From NCBI GenBank assembly GCA_029262675.1, contig JAJCYW010000004.1, positions 124,001 to 188,000 of the forward strand: a stretch of DNA of 64,000 nt. The letters are read 5' to 3'. The position numbers were made by a program, and so were the translations under genes. This stretch comes from Chloroflexota bacterium (GTDB lineage Bacteria; Chloroflexota; Dehalococcoidia; DSTF01; RBG-16-68-14). The notes under the pieces were generated by a model. It had not been told where the DNA came from, made no database searches, and worked only from the letters and a program-made list of their open reading frames with translations. Below, piece after piece: positions 34,548 to 43,901 of the stretch (position 1 is the first letter of the stretch; the number at the start of each line of letters is the position of its first letter).

Positions 34548-36386
34548 ATGAGCTTTGAGCGACTGAGATGGCTCACCATCGTCCTCCCGTTCGCCCTATT
34601 GGGCGTCGTCCAGATCGCCACCATGTTCGTGTTGGAACCAGAGCTGGGAGATGTTAATGGTCACTGGGCAGCAGCCGGCGTTGCCGGGGTGGGTGTCGTG
34701 ATCTTCTCCACCGTGGTGTTCAAGGTCCTCGGTGGTATGCAGCAGAGGATAGTCCGTCAGAACGAGGAGCTTTCCGCTTTCAACGCAGTCGCCCGGGCAG
34801 TGAGCGGCTCGGTCGATCTTCGGGAGACCGCTACGCGCGCGTTGGGAAACGTCATGGAGGTCACTCGGGCCAGCGCGGGTGAGATCGTCATTGCAACTCA
34901 GGAGCCCAATGAACAGCCGGTGATACTTCACCAGGGAGCCATCGGTGCGTTGAATCGGCTGGATTGTCTCTGGGAGTCCGATGGCGAGCAGAGCGGCGCG
35001 ACTGAGCTTGGGCGGGAGATGCGATTCGTCGATCTCGCGGGACACCACAGCCCTGCGGCGGCGGCGGCCAGCGAGCAAGGATTCCAGAGTATTGCCTGGG
35101 TCCCGCTAACGGCGCAGAATCGGCCACTCGGCGTCATGAAGCTCCTCGCTGGCCCGAGCAGCCGCCTCACTGATGAGAATAGCGAACAACTACTCGCCGC
35201 CCTGGGAAGCCAGATCGCCGTTGCAATCCAGGCGAACCACCTCTTCCAGGATGTACAACGCAGAGGCAAGGAGACAAAGGCACTCTATGAGATCGGGCTC
35301 GCTCAGCGGGAGACGTTCGGGGACGGTTCGAAGATCCTGCGCACTATTGTGGACCAGGCCCGCGAATTACTGGGTGGTGAAGCCGTGGCCCTCTGCCTCG
35401 CGCAGGGAAACGGCGGCGGACTGAGGCTGGCCAGTACGAATGGCCCTGGGGAGGCCTTCTATCCAGCGGCCGTTCAGATACCACTCAACGGCCTCGGCCC
35501 CGCACCTCAGGATTCCCCGCCACTAGCTCTGGATTGGCCATGTTCGAAAATCGTCGAGGAACACCGGGCTTCCCATCTCTCCGCCCCGCTGCTCTCCGGC
35601 ACCACCGTGATCGGAGAACTGTGCGTCAGAAGTGAAAGTCCCCAGCGCTTCAACGAGCGCCACCGGGAACTTCTAGCCAGCCTGGCTAATATGGCGGCCA
35701 TCGCCATCAGCAACGCTCGCCGACTGGAAAGTGAACACCACGTGGCCGTGCTGGAGGAGCGAGACCGGCTGGCCCGCGAGATGCACGATAGCCTGGCTCA
35801 GGTGCTGGGCTACCTGCGATTAAAGGCCTTGGCCGCTAGCGATGCGTTGGCCCGTCCGGACGTGGCCAAGGTTGGGCGGGAGCTCGACGAAATGGCTTCC
35901 GTGGCCCATGAGGCGTACGTAGACGTTCGAGAGGCCGTTTTGGGACTGCGCAACGGTGGGTCGTCGGCCATCGGTGTCATCGGAAATCTGAAAGACTACG
36001 TCCAAAAGTTTAGCCGCCAGTCCGGCATAGCGGTCGAACTCACCGTCGCCGATGAAGACGAGCTGCCGGAGTTCTCACCAGAGGTACAAGTGCAGCTCGT
36101 GCGGGTCATCCAGGAAGCCCTCACCAACGTTCGCAAGCATGCCCGTGCGGCCACGGCCAGTATCTGGATAGGCCAGGAGCATGGTGAGACTTGCGTTCGC
36201 ATTGACGACGACGGCCTGGGCTTCGATCCCGCCTTCGTCCGCGGGAATGCCAGCGGCCGCTTTGGCGTCCGGATCATGACAGAGCGGATCGAAAAAGTGG
36301 GGGGCCGCTTCGAAATCGATTCTAGCCTCGGCTCCGGGACAAGCGTACGAATCCTTCTGCCTAACGAGGAGGTGAGAACACGATGA
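34548..36386 (+). CDS. GAF-domain sensor histidine kinase (NarX/DegS type)
   Basis: 612 residues. Two membrane segments (about 8-28 and 41-63) with almost no outside loop, then two GAF-like domains (about 80-225 and 235-390), the HisKA_3 dimerisation motif RDRLAREMHDSLAQVLGYL with His 413, and a HATPase with VIQEALTNVRKHA and DDGLGFD. GAF domains can bind haem, Fe-S, NO or small ligands; none is evident here. It overlaps the response regulator by 4 nt (ATGA). Its position just before the cytochrome genes suggests it controls them. Confidence 0.87.
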   Translation: MSFERLRWLTIVLPFALLGVVQIATMFVLEPELGDVNGHWAAAGVAGVGVVIFSTVVFKVLGGMQQRIVRQNEELSAFNAVARAVSGSVDLRETATRALGNVMEVTRASAGEIVIATQEPNEQPVILHQGAIGALNRLDCLWESDGEQSGATELGREMRFVDLAGHHSPAAAAASEQGFQSIAWVPLTAQNRPLGVMKLLAGPSSRLTDENSEQLLAALGSQIAVAIQANHLFQDVQRRGKETKALYEIGLAQRETFGDGSKILRTIVDQARELLGGEAVALCLAQGNGGGLRLASTNGPGEAFYPAAVQIPLNGLGPAPQDSPPLALDWPCSKIVEEHRASHLSAPLLSGTTVIGELCVRSESPQRFNERHRELLASLANMAAIAISNARRLESEHHVAVLEERDRLAREMHDSLAQVLGYLRLKALAASDALARPDVAKVGRELDEMASVAHEAYVDVREAVLGLRNGGSSAIGVIGNLKDYVQKFSRQSGIAVELTVADEDELPEFSPEVQVQLVRVIQEALTNVRKHARAATASIWIGQEHGETCVRIDDDGLGFDPAFVRGNASGRFGVRIMTERIEKVGGRFEIDSSLGSGTSVRILLPNEEVRTR

Positions 36387-37060
36387 CTCCAGTGAGAATC
36401 CTCTTGGTGGACGATCAGCTGCTCTTCAGAAAAGGCCTGCGCTCTCTCTTGGACGATGAAGAAGGCATGGAGGTGGTGGGAGAAGCGTCCAACGGGCTGG
36501 AGGCTCTGGAACGCGTTCGGGCTGCAAGTCCGGACATTGTGCTAATGGACATCCATATGCCGGTGTGCGACGGCGTCGAGGCGACGAGGAAGATCAAACT
36601 CGAACGCCCGGAGACAAAGATCGTCGCACTCACGGTGTCCGATGAAGATGACGACTTGTTCGAGGCGATCAAGAGCGGAGCCGAGGGATATCTCCTCAAG
36701 GATTTGCGGCCGGAGGAGTTGTTTGATCTCTTGCGCGGAGTTCTGAAGGGTGAGACTCCTATCTCGCCGGCAGTGGCAAGCAAGCTCCTGACTGAGTTCC
36801 GCCACAGGCCGCGGCGTGATCCGACTGAGACTCCCGGCATCGAGCTGACCCACCGCGAGCAAGAAGTGCTTCAGCTCGTAACGGAAGGGTTGAGCAACGC
36901 CGAGATAGCCTCCCGTCTTTACGTTGTGGAGGGTACCGTGAAGAATCACGTCCACAACATTCTCGACAAGTTGCACCTGGAGAACCGCGTTCAGGCAGCC
37001 GCCTACGCCCTTCGGGAAGGCCTAATCGAAGCGCCCGGGAAGCAGGAGCAAGCCCCGTAG
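36383..37060 (+). CDS. NarL/FixJ-family response regulator
   Basis: 225 residues. Receiver with DDQ acidic pocket, phospho-Asp 56 in IVLMDIHMPV and Lys in GYLLKDLRPEE; C-terminal LuxR-type HTH LTHREQEVLQLVTEGLSNAE through GTVKNHVHNILDKL. It is translationally coupled to the GAF kinase. Regulators of this class often control anaerobic respiration genes, which agrees with the cytochrome locus that starts 0.8 kb downstream, but the regulon is inferred only from position. Confidence 0.9.
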   Translation: MTPVRILLVDDQLLFRKGLRSLLDDEEGMEVVGEASNGLEALERVRAASPDIVLMDIHMPVCDGVEATRKIKLERPETKIVALTVSDEDDDLFEAIKSGAEGYLLKDLRPEELFDLLRGVLKGETPISPAVASKLLTEFRHRPRRDPTETPGIELTHREQEVLQLVTEGLSNAEIASRLYVVEGTVKNHVHNILDKLHLENRVQAAAYALREGLIEAPGKQEQAP

Positions 37061-37238
37061 CCCAACTCCACTCGTGAGCCCAGCGCATCGACAGTCCCAG
37101 CAGATCGCGATCCAGGCGGCACTCCAAGGGAACGACGTTTCTATCCCCTAGTTCTACCCATAGATCCATGAAACCCTTGTTGCTGGAGAATAGAATGTTG
37201 CTATTGGAAGCGAACAGCAAGGCATCGGCGACCGAACC

Positions 37239-37613
37239 ATGCGCAAACGACGCATAGCCATTCTGTACACCAACACCCTCTTCGGGTTTGGGATTGCTCA
37301 ACTGCTTCGGGCGGATGAACAGATGGATGTAACTTGCCTTAGGGCCGATCAGGCCGCTACTGCGGAGGAGCTAAAGCGGCTGCGCCCTTATGCCGTCGTG
37401 ATGGAAGGGCGCGAGGAGAGCCCTCTCCTTTCGGGAATCGTTCGGGACATGCCGGCGGCATTGTTCATCGGGGTGCATCCTGAGGACAACTCGATGGTGA
37501 TCTACCATGACCGCCGGGTAGTGACCGGCTGTCCTGAGAGCCTGCTGGAGGCCGTCCGCCAGGGCTTGCGCGACCCAGTGGGGCGGTCCTCCGCCCTAGG
37601 CGAAGCAGGCTAA
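37239..37613 (+). CDS. Degenerate receiver-like small protein
   Basis: 124 residues, no membrane segment. The opening RRIAILYTNTLFGFGIAQLL and RPYAVVMEGREE have the alternating strand/helix layout of a response-regulator receiver, but the phospho-acceptor Asp and the acidic pocket are absent (VVMEG in place of VLMD). It may be a phosphorylation-independent partner of the NarXL-like pair upstream or an unrelated Rossmann-like protein. Standalone, about 180 nt after the regulator. Confidence 0.5.
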   Translation: MRKRRIAILYTNTLFGFGIAQLLRADEQMDVTCLRADQAATAEELKRLRPYAVVMEGREESPLLSGIVRDMPAALFIGVHPEDNSMVIYHDRRVVTGCPESLLEAVRQGLRDPVGRSSALGEAG

Positions 37614-37827
37614 CTAGCTGCGCCCTGCAGGTGTGACGATAATTCGCAGTTTTAAGTAGTTTCTCTCTCCCTCACAGCTACAACGGTACCGTCCCCTAGC
37701 TACGTTTCGACTGTACCTAAGACATGACCCCTGATTCATGCGACTGCTTCACTCGTGCGGGAGAATGAAGGTAAGTAACGGTAACGCTGGCTCAACAAAA
37801 TTCTGGGATTGTGAGGTTGATGATGCT

Positions 37828-38796
37828 ATGACTGCCGGACTCGAACAGCGACAGCCAGGCCGGAGTAGCCGGCTCCTTGACCGGCTGATGATATGGGGCG
37901 CCGCGCTCCTCGTGGTGGCGGTAGCTGCCTTCGGAATCTATTACTACCTGGGCCAGCAGGGGCCCGGAGAAGCGACTCCGCGGGACCATCAGATTTCTCA
38001 GTTGGAACAAGATGTGCGCGCCAACCCTCAGGACATCGGCTCGCGCGTCGTGCTGGCGGAACTCTACTACACTGAGCAGCGGTACGACGACTCGGTCGAA
38101 CAGTTCAGAGCGGCCCTCACCATCGAAGAGCAGAGCGTGGTCGCCCTGGTCGGCCTCGGCCGAGCGCTGGTCGCTGTCGGCGACGGCTCCGGGGCGATCG
38201 TCGCCCTTCAGAAGGTCGTCGACGTAACCGAAGAGTCCGATATTCCCGGCGAGTTAGCGGAAACGGCCCGCTACTACCTGGGCAGGGTGTATCTCGACCA
38301 AGAGCAGCTAGGCGAGGCCATCGCCAATCTAGAACAGGCGGTGGCCATCGACCGCGCAGACGCCGATGCTTGGTATCTGCTCGGCGAGGCATACGTCAAG
38401 AATGGGGACCTAGACGAAGCGATCCGAGCCCTCTCGCAGGCCGTCGCCTTCGTCCCGGATTTCACAGAAGCCTACGAACAAATGGCAATCGCCTACGATC
38501 TCAAAGGGCTGCTGCCCGAGAGCCAGTACGCCCGCGGCATGCTCGCCTACTCGCAGGGGCGCTACGACGAAGCGGAGATTGAGTTGGAGGCCGCCGTGAA
38601 CGCCTCCGCCACCCTTGTCCAAGGCTACATCGGTCTTGGCCTCGTCCGCGAAACGCAAGGTCAGCGAGAGCTGGCACTCAACGCCTACGAGGATGCCTTC
38701 CAACTGGAGCCGGACAACTTCAACGTGCGCGCCGGATTGACCCGTCTGGGCGCTCTGACCCCGGGAAGCACCCCCGTAGAGGAGGACGCGCCATGA
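37828..38796 (+). CDS. Membrane-anchored TPR protein
   Basis: 322 residues from the ATG at 37828 (MTAGLEQRQPGRS), which has GAGG upstream; a longer frame from 37738 exists. Single membrane segment about 23-43 (MIWGAALLVVAVAAFGIYYY), then about seven TPR units facing outward, for example YYTEQRYDDSVEQFRAAL and AWYLLGEAYVKNGDLDEAI. Such TPR anchors often organise multiprotein complexes. It overlaps the NHL gene by 4 nt and starts the cytochrome gene set. Confidence 0.8.
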   Translation: MTAGLEQRQPGRSSRLLDRLMIWGAALLVVAVAAFGIYYYLGQQGPGEATPRDHQISQLEQDVRANPQDIGSRVVLAELYYTEQRYDDSVEQFRAALTIEEQSVVALVGLGRALVAVGDGSGAIVALQKVVDVTEESDIPGELAETARYYLGRVYLDQEQLGEAIANLEQAVAIDRADADAWYLLGEAYVKNGDLDEAIRALSQAVAFVPDFTEAYEQMAIAYDLKGLLPESQYARGMLAYSQGRYDEAEIELEAAVNASATLVQGYIGLGLVRETQGQRELALNAYEDAFQLEPDNFNVRAGLTRLGALTPGSTPVEEDAP

Positions 38797-39842
38797 ACGC
38801 CACAGACTGGCAACAACCCGGCGGAGGTTACTCTCCAGAAGGGCCGCCCATGAGGACTTCGGGCTGGCCGAACTGGATCAAACTGGTCATCGTTCTTATC
38901 CTCATGGCCAGCCTGGGCTGGGTGCTGCTGTTAGCTACCCAATACTTCCGGACCGGCCAGCCGATCGAAAGGCTGCCCGGCGTTAGCCAGGTGGCCGATC
39001 TATTCGGAGGCCCGCCGGAGTACGTTCATTCCATCTACGGAGTAGAACGGCCCCTAGGTGTTGCCGTTGGCGAAAGCGGCAAGGTCTACGTCACGGAAAG
39101 CGGCGGCGAGCGGAAGATCCACGTCTACGACAGCGACGGCGTGGAGCTGTCGTCCTTTGCGCCGCCGGACACCGGCGCCACGTCCCGCGTGCCCGTCTAT
39201 ATCGCCGTCAGCCCCCAGGGAGAGGTCTACGTAAGCGACCGGCAAGCCCGTACCATCTACATCTTCTCCGAAGACGGGACCCCGCTAGGCGAAGTCCCGC
39301 CCCCTGCAGCGCCGGAAATGTGGCATCCGCTAGGAATGGACTTCGATGCGGCCGGCAACTTATACGTGACCGATGTGTCGTCGGGCAACCATCGAGTGCT
39401 GGTTCTGGATCCGGCCGGCCACCTTAAGTTGGAGTTCGGCAGCCAGGGCAGCGCCGAGGGCGAGTTCTGGTTCCCCAACGCCGTGGCCGTTGACGACCAG
39501 GGCCGCATCTACGTTTCCGACAGCAACAACGGCCGCGTCCAGGTCTTCGACAGTTCCGGCCAGTTCCTCGTGCAGGTCGGCCGCGGCCTTGGGAAAGGCG
39601 AACTCTCCCTGCCTCGAGGCATAGCCATCGACGGCGACAACCACCTGTTCGTCGTCGACACATCGCGGCAGGCAGTACAGATGTACGACATCTCAGAATC
39701 GATCGCGTATCGCGAAACATTCGGCGGCGATCAAGGATCCGACAGCGTCTTTAGCTATCCGAACGGGCTGGCTCTTGATGGGCAGGGAGGCCTGTACGTG
39801 ACTGATCGCGAGAACGACCGGGTTCAATTCTGGCGGTACTGA
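38793..39842 (+). CDS. Membrane-anchored NHL-repeat beta-propeller
   Basis: 349 residues. Membrane segment about 29-50 (IKLVIVLILMASLGWVLLLA), then five or six NHL repeats: GVAVGESGKVYVTESGGERK, GMDFDAAGNLYVTDVSS, AVAVDDQGRIYVSDSNNGRV, GIAIDGDNHLFVVDTSR, GLALDGQGGLYVTDREN. NHL propellers next to multiheme cytochromes recur in metal-reducing bacteria and probably serve as protein scaffolds. It is coupled to the TPR gene and precedes the hexaheme cytochrome. A second, similar propeller is encoded at 57349. Confidence 0.85.
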   Translation: MNATDWQQPGGGYSPEGPPMRTSGWPNWIKLVIVLILMASLGWVLLLATQYFRTGQPIERLPGVSQVADLFGGPPEYVHSIYGVERPLGVAVGESGKVYVTESGGERKIHVYDSDGVELSSFAPPDTGATSRVPVYIAVSPQGEVYVSDRQARTIYIFSEDGTPLGEVPPPAAPEMWHPLGMDFDAAGNLYVTDVSSGNHRVLVLDPAGHLKLEFGSQGSAEGEFWFPNAVAVDDQGRIYVSDSNNGRVQVFDSSGQFLVQVGRGLGKGELSLPRGIAIDGDNHLFVVDTSRQAVQMYDISESIAYRETFGGDQGSDSVFSYPNGLALDGQGGLYVTDRENDRVQFWRY

Positions 39843-39966
39843 TCATGCTATTCGTCACTAGACGGGGAGACACGGCTCAGGGAGGCGTGGGCCGAGCGCT
39901 ACCGGTCGGTGTAGGAAGAAAGGAGGAATCCAACAACCCAAGATTCTTGAGAAGGAGAAACAGACC

Positions 39967-40887
39967 ATGAGATCGCTATTAGTAAGTGCCATGGTCGCGG
40001 CTTTTCTCGTGATGCTCACGGTAGTCGTGCAAGGCGGGACGGCTTCGGCCGACAACCCGCCGCACGAAGCGGGAGCAGGTGCAACTGCAGACAGTTGCGC
40101 CGGCTGCCACCGCGCGCACACGGGGCAAGCGGCTGAGTTGCTAAAATCGACTCAGCCGGCCCTATGCTACTCGTGCCACGGCACGGGAGCAGCAGGTTCG
40201 GACCTCGATGTGGAGAACGGAGCGAACGACGATCTGAGTACGGCGTTGAAGGGCGGAGGCTTTACCAATGCCCTCATCGACACCACCGATTCGTCGCTGC
40301 CGTCCGATGTTGGCGGTTCCACAATCGGAGTTACGAGCGCTGCAGGCGCGACCTCAGCGCACACCGTAGATGGCACGGCGCAGACCGTGTGGGGTAACGG
40401 AGCCGCCGGCTCTGGAGTTGGCAGTTCCTCATTCAACCTCGCATGCGGTACCTGCCACGATCCTCATGGCAACGGGAAGTACCGGATCTTGAGGCCCAGT
40501 CCTCCGGGATCCGGCGGTTCTGGCACGAGCGTTACCGACGAGGTGACCAAGGACTACGACACGACGGATTACTTCAACGTGGCGTACCTCGGTTCCTCGA
40601 TATCAAACTGGTGCGCAGAGTGCCACACCCGATACCTGGCAGCCTCGGGATCCGAGGATACTCCATTAGCGGGTGATTCCGACTTCACGTATCGTCATAG
40701 GAGCAATGGCTCAGGTTCTGCCCCAACGTGCATCAAGTGCCACGCCTCGCACGGCAGCAACGCCTCCATGGGAACGAATTCCGACGCGGTTCCCTGGCCT
40801 GGCGGCGCTGCTGCAACCTCGGGTGCGAACAGCAGGCTACTAAAGATGGACAACAGGGGCATCTGCCAGAAGTGCCATGAGAAGTAG
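39967..40887 (+). CDS. Secreted hexaheme cytochrome c
   Basis: 306 residues with a signal peptide (about 1-28). Six CXXCH motifs: CAGCH, CYSCH, CGTCH, CAECH, CIKCH and CQKCH, the last ending four residues from the C-terminus. Several are followed by a His two or three residues later (CAGCHRAH, CGTCHDPH, CIKCHASH), the doubled-CXXCH layout giving bis-His haems. No enzyme domain; an electron carrier outside the membrane. AGGAG lies 8-9 nt before the ATG. Two hairpins follow the stop. Confidence 0.9.
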   Translation: MRSLLVSAMVAAFLVMLTVVVQGGTASADNPPHEAGAGATADSCAGCHRAHTGQAAELLKSTQPALCYSCHGTGAAGSDLDVENGANDDLSTALKGGGFTNALIDTTDSSLPSDVGGSTIGVTSAAGATSAHTVDGTAQTVWGNGAAGSGVGSSSFNLACGTCHDPHGNGKYRILRPSPPGSGGSGTSVTDEVTKDYDTTDYFNVAYLGSSISNWCAECHTRYLAASGSEDTPLAGDSDFTYRHRSNGSGSAPTCIKCHASHGSNASMGTNSDAVPWPGGAAATSGANSRLLKMDNRGICQKCHEK

Positions 40888-40961
40888 GAATTAGGAGCAG
40901 TTCCTAATTCCTGAGGAATTAGCAATCGGCGGAGGGAGCGCCAGCCTTCCCTCCCTCCGCC
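40886..40961 (+). terminator. Two tandem hairpins after the hexaheme gene
   Basis: AGGAATTAGGA (40886-40896) pairs perfectly with TCCTAATTCCT (40902-40912). Fifteen bases on, GGCGGAGGGAG (40928-40938) pairs with CTCCCTCCGCC (40951-40961). The first starts within the TAG stop. No clear T-run follows, so they may attenuate or stabilise the transcript rather than stop it fully. Confidence 0.5.
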
Positions 40962-41002
40962 AAGAGAAAGAGCAGAGGAAGCAACGGACAGCGACGCTGG
41001 CC

Positions 41003-41197
41003 ATGACACGTATGAATACCGCGCAGGCAGACAACTGGGCGGGTACGGCACCCGCCTCGCCAGCGCGTGTCCGCAATAACGATAGCTGCGGCGGCTTCAC
41101 CCGGGTCGACGCCCTCGCCGCCAGCCCAGCGCGCACGACACCGACGTCAATCACCCCGCTCTCGGAAGCTAACCCCGCTGGGGACGTCGAGCTATGA
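41003..41197 (+). CDS. Possible 64-residue protein preceding the cohesin cytochrome
   Basis: Reads [15 protein letters not shown] and ends GDVEL; its TGA overlaps the ATG of the next gene as ATGA, the usual sign of coupled translation. Composition is rich in Ala, Pro, Ser and Thr with no recognisable domain, signal or membrane segment, and no strong ribosome site. It could be a leader frame or chance. The rest of 40962-41193 shows nothing else. Confidence 0.25.
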   Translation: MTRMNTAQADNWAGTAPASPARVRNNDSCGGFTRVDALAASPARTTPTSITPLSEANPAGDVEL

Positions 41198-43881
41198 AGC
41201 CCACAGACCGGCAACGGTCCAGCCGAATCCTTGGCGCTACCCTGGCTATCAGCCTCTGGTGGAAGATGCGGTGGGCCCTTCGGTACCGCCGGACACGTAT
41301 CGCGCGCATCGCGGCGGCATACGGCATGGCGGCCTTTGCAACCGCGCTCGCAGGCGCCTGGTTGCTATCGTCAATCCCCGCGCCGCCGGCGTCTGCCACC
41401 AGCGAGTTCGCCGGCCCGCACATTATCGCGCCCGGAGAGCGTCCTCTACCTATGGCGGTGCCGACCGCCACCAACCCGAATGCCGGCGGTCCCGGCATGG
41501 TCAGCCTGAGCATTGAACCTGTCGCGCTGGCCATGGCCGCCGGCGACAGCACTACGGTGGAAATCGTGGTGGACAACGTCTCCGACCTCGGGCGTTTCCA
41601 GTTCACACTCAGCTACCGCTCATCGCTGATCCGCTACGAGTCGATTCAGCCGGGGCCGTTCCTCGGAAGCTCGGGCCGGGCGATCGCGTGTCTGCCGCCG
41701 GTGGTGCGCCCAGGTGAGGTGACGTACGCATGCGAATCGTTCGGAGGAGTGCAGCCGGGACCGGAGGACACGGGTGTGCTGGCCGTCGCCACCTTTCGGG
41801 GGCTGGCCGGCGGGATGTGGCCACTCGTGTTCTCGGGAGTCGCGATGTCAGACACTTCAGGCGCACTGCTGGCATCTGTTGCCGCGAGGGGCGGTGTAAT
41901 TTCAGTGGTGGCACCGACAGTCGCACCGACGATGACGCCGACGATCGCTATGTCTTCCTCCGCCGGCAATTACGCCACACCACGGCTGAGCCTAGGAGGC
42001 ATTGGCGTCACCACCACACCCACAGCCACACCGACGCCGACTGACGTTGGCACCCCAACAGCCACGCCAACGCCAACATTGACGCTGACGCCTACCGTCA
42101 CGCCCGCCGGCGTCGCCACGCCGACGGCAACGGTCACACCGACGCCAACGATCTCGGCTACGCGCACTGTCACGCCGACGATCACGCCCACCGGCACTGT
42201 CACGCCGACGGCAACGGTCACGCCCACCGGCAGTATCACGCCGCTGGCAACGGTCACACCCACCGGCGTCGTCACGCCGACGGCGACCGTGACGCCGACC
42301 GTCACGCCGACGGCAACGGTCACGCCGACGCCGACCGTCACGCCGACGCCAACAGTTACGCCGGCGGTGACCCCGACCGTACCGCCAACTGGAACTCTGC
42401 CGACAAGCGTACCGACGGCCACGGCGGTGCCGACGGCCACGATGACGGTTACGCCGACTGCGACGCCGACGATCACACCGACCAGTACTTTAGCGCCGAC
42501 ACAAACGGCGACGCCGACCGCCACACCCTCCGATACGCGGACGCCGACAGCGAGCCCAACGCCGCCGCCGACGGCGAGTCCAACGCCGCAGCCAACCGCG
42601 AGTCCAACGCCGCCGCCGACGCCAACCGCCACGCCCACCGTCACGCCGACGAGTACGCCCGTGCCGCCAAACATCGCGCCGCCGAGCGCCCCGATTATCA
42701 TGGCGCAATTCAGCAGCCCGCACGGCGCCTTCTCGGTCACCACCGACGCATGCGCAGACTGTCATCGTTCCCATTCGGGCCAGAACAGGAACCTCATGAA
42801 CAGCAGCGAGGCGCAGAGTACCCTCTGCTTCAGTTGCCACGATGGCACCGGTTCCAACTACAACGTGGCTGCCGAATACTCAGACGTCTCTATTCCAAAT
42901 GACGACCCCGCGACCAGCAGCTTCTATTCGCATACGGCCCCTACAGCCTCCGCCCACACAAGTGGCCAAAGCGATGAATTCGCCGGCGTCTTCAACCGTC
43001 ACGCCGAGTGCGGCGACTGCCACAACCCGCACGAGGCCAATGGCGCGCTGACGGTAGCCACCGGCAGCGGTTGGACCGCCTCCGGCGCGCTCGCCGGTAC
43101 CACGGGCGTCACGGAGTCGCTCGCCTGGCAGAGCCCGATCACATACGAGTACGAGCTCTGCCTCAAGTGCCACTCTTCGTACACAACGCTCCGTTCATAC
43201 ACAGCACCGTCCGACAAGAAGACCGACAAGGCGGCTGAGTTCGATCCGGCGAGCGCTTCGTACCATCCAGTTGAAGCCCCGGGCACCAACACGTCTGCCG
43301 CACTCCAGAACAGCCTGAACGGCGGCAGCCTCTGGCAGTTCACCACCGGCTCTACCATCCGCTGCACGAATTGCCACGCGAGCTACCAGGAAGTTGCCGG
43401 TTCGCCCGCGCCGGGGGCGCGCCTGGCGCCCCACACGAGCCAATACCGCAGCCTCCTCATCGCCAACTACCGCGACCGGACGCTCAAGCCAGCCAACGAA
43501 CAGTACAACTCCAACGACTTCGCTCTCTGCTATCTCTGCCACAGCGAAACTCCGTTTTCGGAAGGCTCGGGCCAGGAGACGGAGTTCGATGAGCACAAGA
43601 AGCACTTGGTGGACATCGACAATGACGGCGATCCCGGCCTCGGAACAGACATCAATACTCCTGGGGCGGGGCAAGGGCCTGCTCTGTGTGCCGAGTGTCA
43701 CTTCGAGACCCACGGCACAGAACTGGCCTACTGGAGCGCCGACCAGGACAACGAACGCCTCATCAGCTTCTCTCCCAACGTGCTGCCCGTCTCAGGCGAG
43801 ACCGAGCCGATCTTCTCGCTGCCGGACAGGACCTGCATGCTCGTCTGTCATGAGAAGAAGCACGATCCGAAAGACTACTGA
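41194..43881 (+). CDS. Cohesin-like / Thr-Pro linker / multiheme cytochrome c fusion
   Basis: 895 residues. Signal or anchor segment about 43-70 after a basic N-terminus. Residues about 102-245 match a cohesin-type domain ([39 protein letters not shown]). Residues about 270-490 are a Thr/Pro/Val linker (TPTVTPT units). From residue 520 come seven CXXCH haem sites (CADCH, CFSCH, CGDCH, CLKCH, CTNCH, CYLCH, CAECH) and a final CMLVCH, a CX3CH variant. The long linker could carry the haem head through the cell wall. It follows the hexaheme gene and precedes hemA. Confidence 0.85.
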   Translation: MKPTDRQRSSRILGATLAISLWWKMRWALRYRRTRIARIAAAYGMAAFATALAGAWLLSSIPAPPASATSEFAGPHIIAPGERPLPMAVPTATNPNAGGPGMVSLSIEPVALAMAAGDSTTVEIVVDNVSDLGRFQFTLSYRSSLIRYESIQPGPFLGSSGRAIACLPPVVRPGEVTYACESFGGVQPGPEDTGVLAVATFRGLAGGMWPLVFSGVAMSDTSGALLASVAARGGVISVVAPTVAPTMTPTIAMSSSAGNYATPRLSLGGIGVTTTPTATPTPTDVGTPTATPTPTLTLTPTVTPAGVATPTATVTPTPTISATRTVTPTITPTGTVTPTATVTPTGSITPLATVTPTGVVTPTATVTPTVTPTATVTPTPTVTPTPTVTPAVTPTVPPTGTLPTSVPTATAVPTATMTVTPTATPTITPTSTLAPTQTATPTATPSDTRTPTASPTPPPTASPTPQPTASPTPPPTPTATPTVTPTSTPVPPNIAPPSAPIIMAQFSSPHGAFSVTTDACADCHRSHSGQNRNLMNSSEAQSTLCFSCHDGTGSNYNVAAEYSDVSIPNDDPATSSFYSHTAPTASAHTSGQSDEFAGVFNRHAECGDCHNPHEANGALTVATGSGWTASGALAGTTGVTESLAWQSPITYEYELCLKCHSSYTTLRSYTAPSDKKTDKAAEFDPASASYHPVEAPGTNTSAALQNSLNGGSLWQFTTGSTIRCTNCHASYQEVAGSPAPGARLAPHTSQYRSLLIANYRDRTLKPANEQYNSNDFALCYLCHSETPFSEGSGQETEFDEHKKHLVDIDNDGDPGLGTDINTPGAGQGPALCAECHFETHGTELAYWSADQDNERLISFSPNVLPVSGETEPIFSLPDRTCMLVCHEKKHDPKDY
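42009..42665 (+). repeat. Thr-Pro linker low-complexity repeat
   Basis: Degenerate short repeats on ACGCCGAC and GTCACGCC, coding TPTVTPT-like text for about 220 residues inside the cohesin cytochrome. Repeats of this kind vary in length between strains and are prone to assembly collapse, so the exact linker length should be treated with care. Confidence 0.85.
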
Positions 43882-43901
43882 CCGCGGGAAGGGAACGCGA
43901 C

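Noticed and set aside
42009..42665. Periodic repeats that might be read as a CRISPR or satellite array
   Set aside because: They are in-frame TPTVTPT-coding degenerate repeats within one long gene, with no spacers of constant length.
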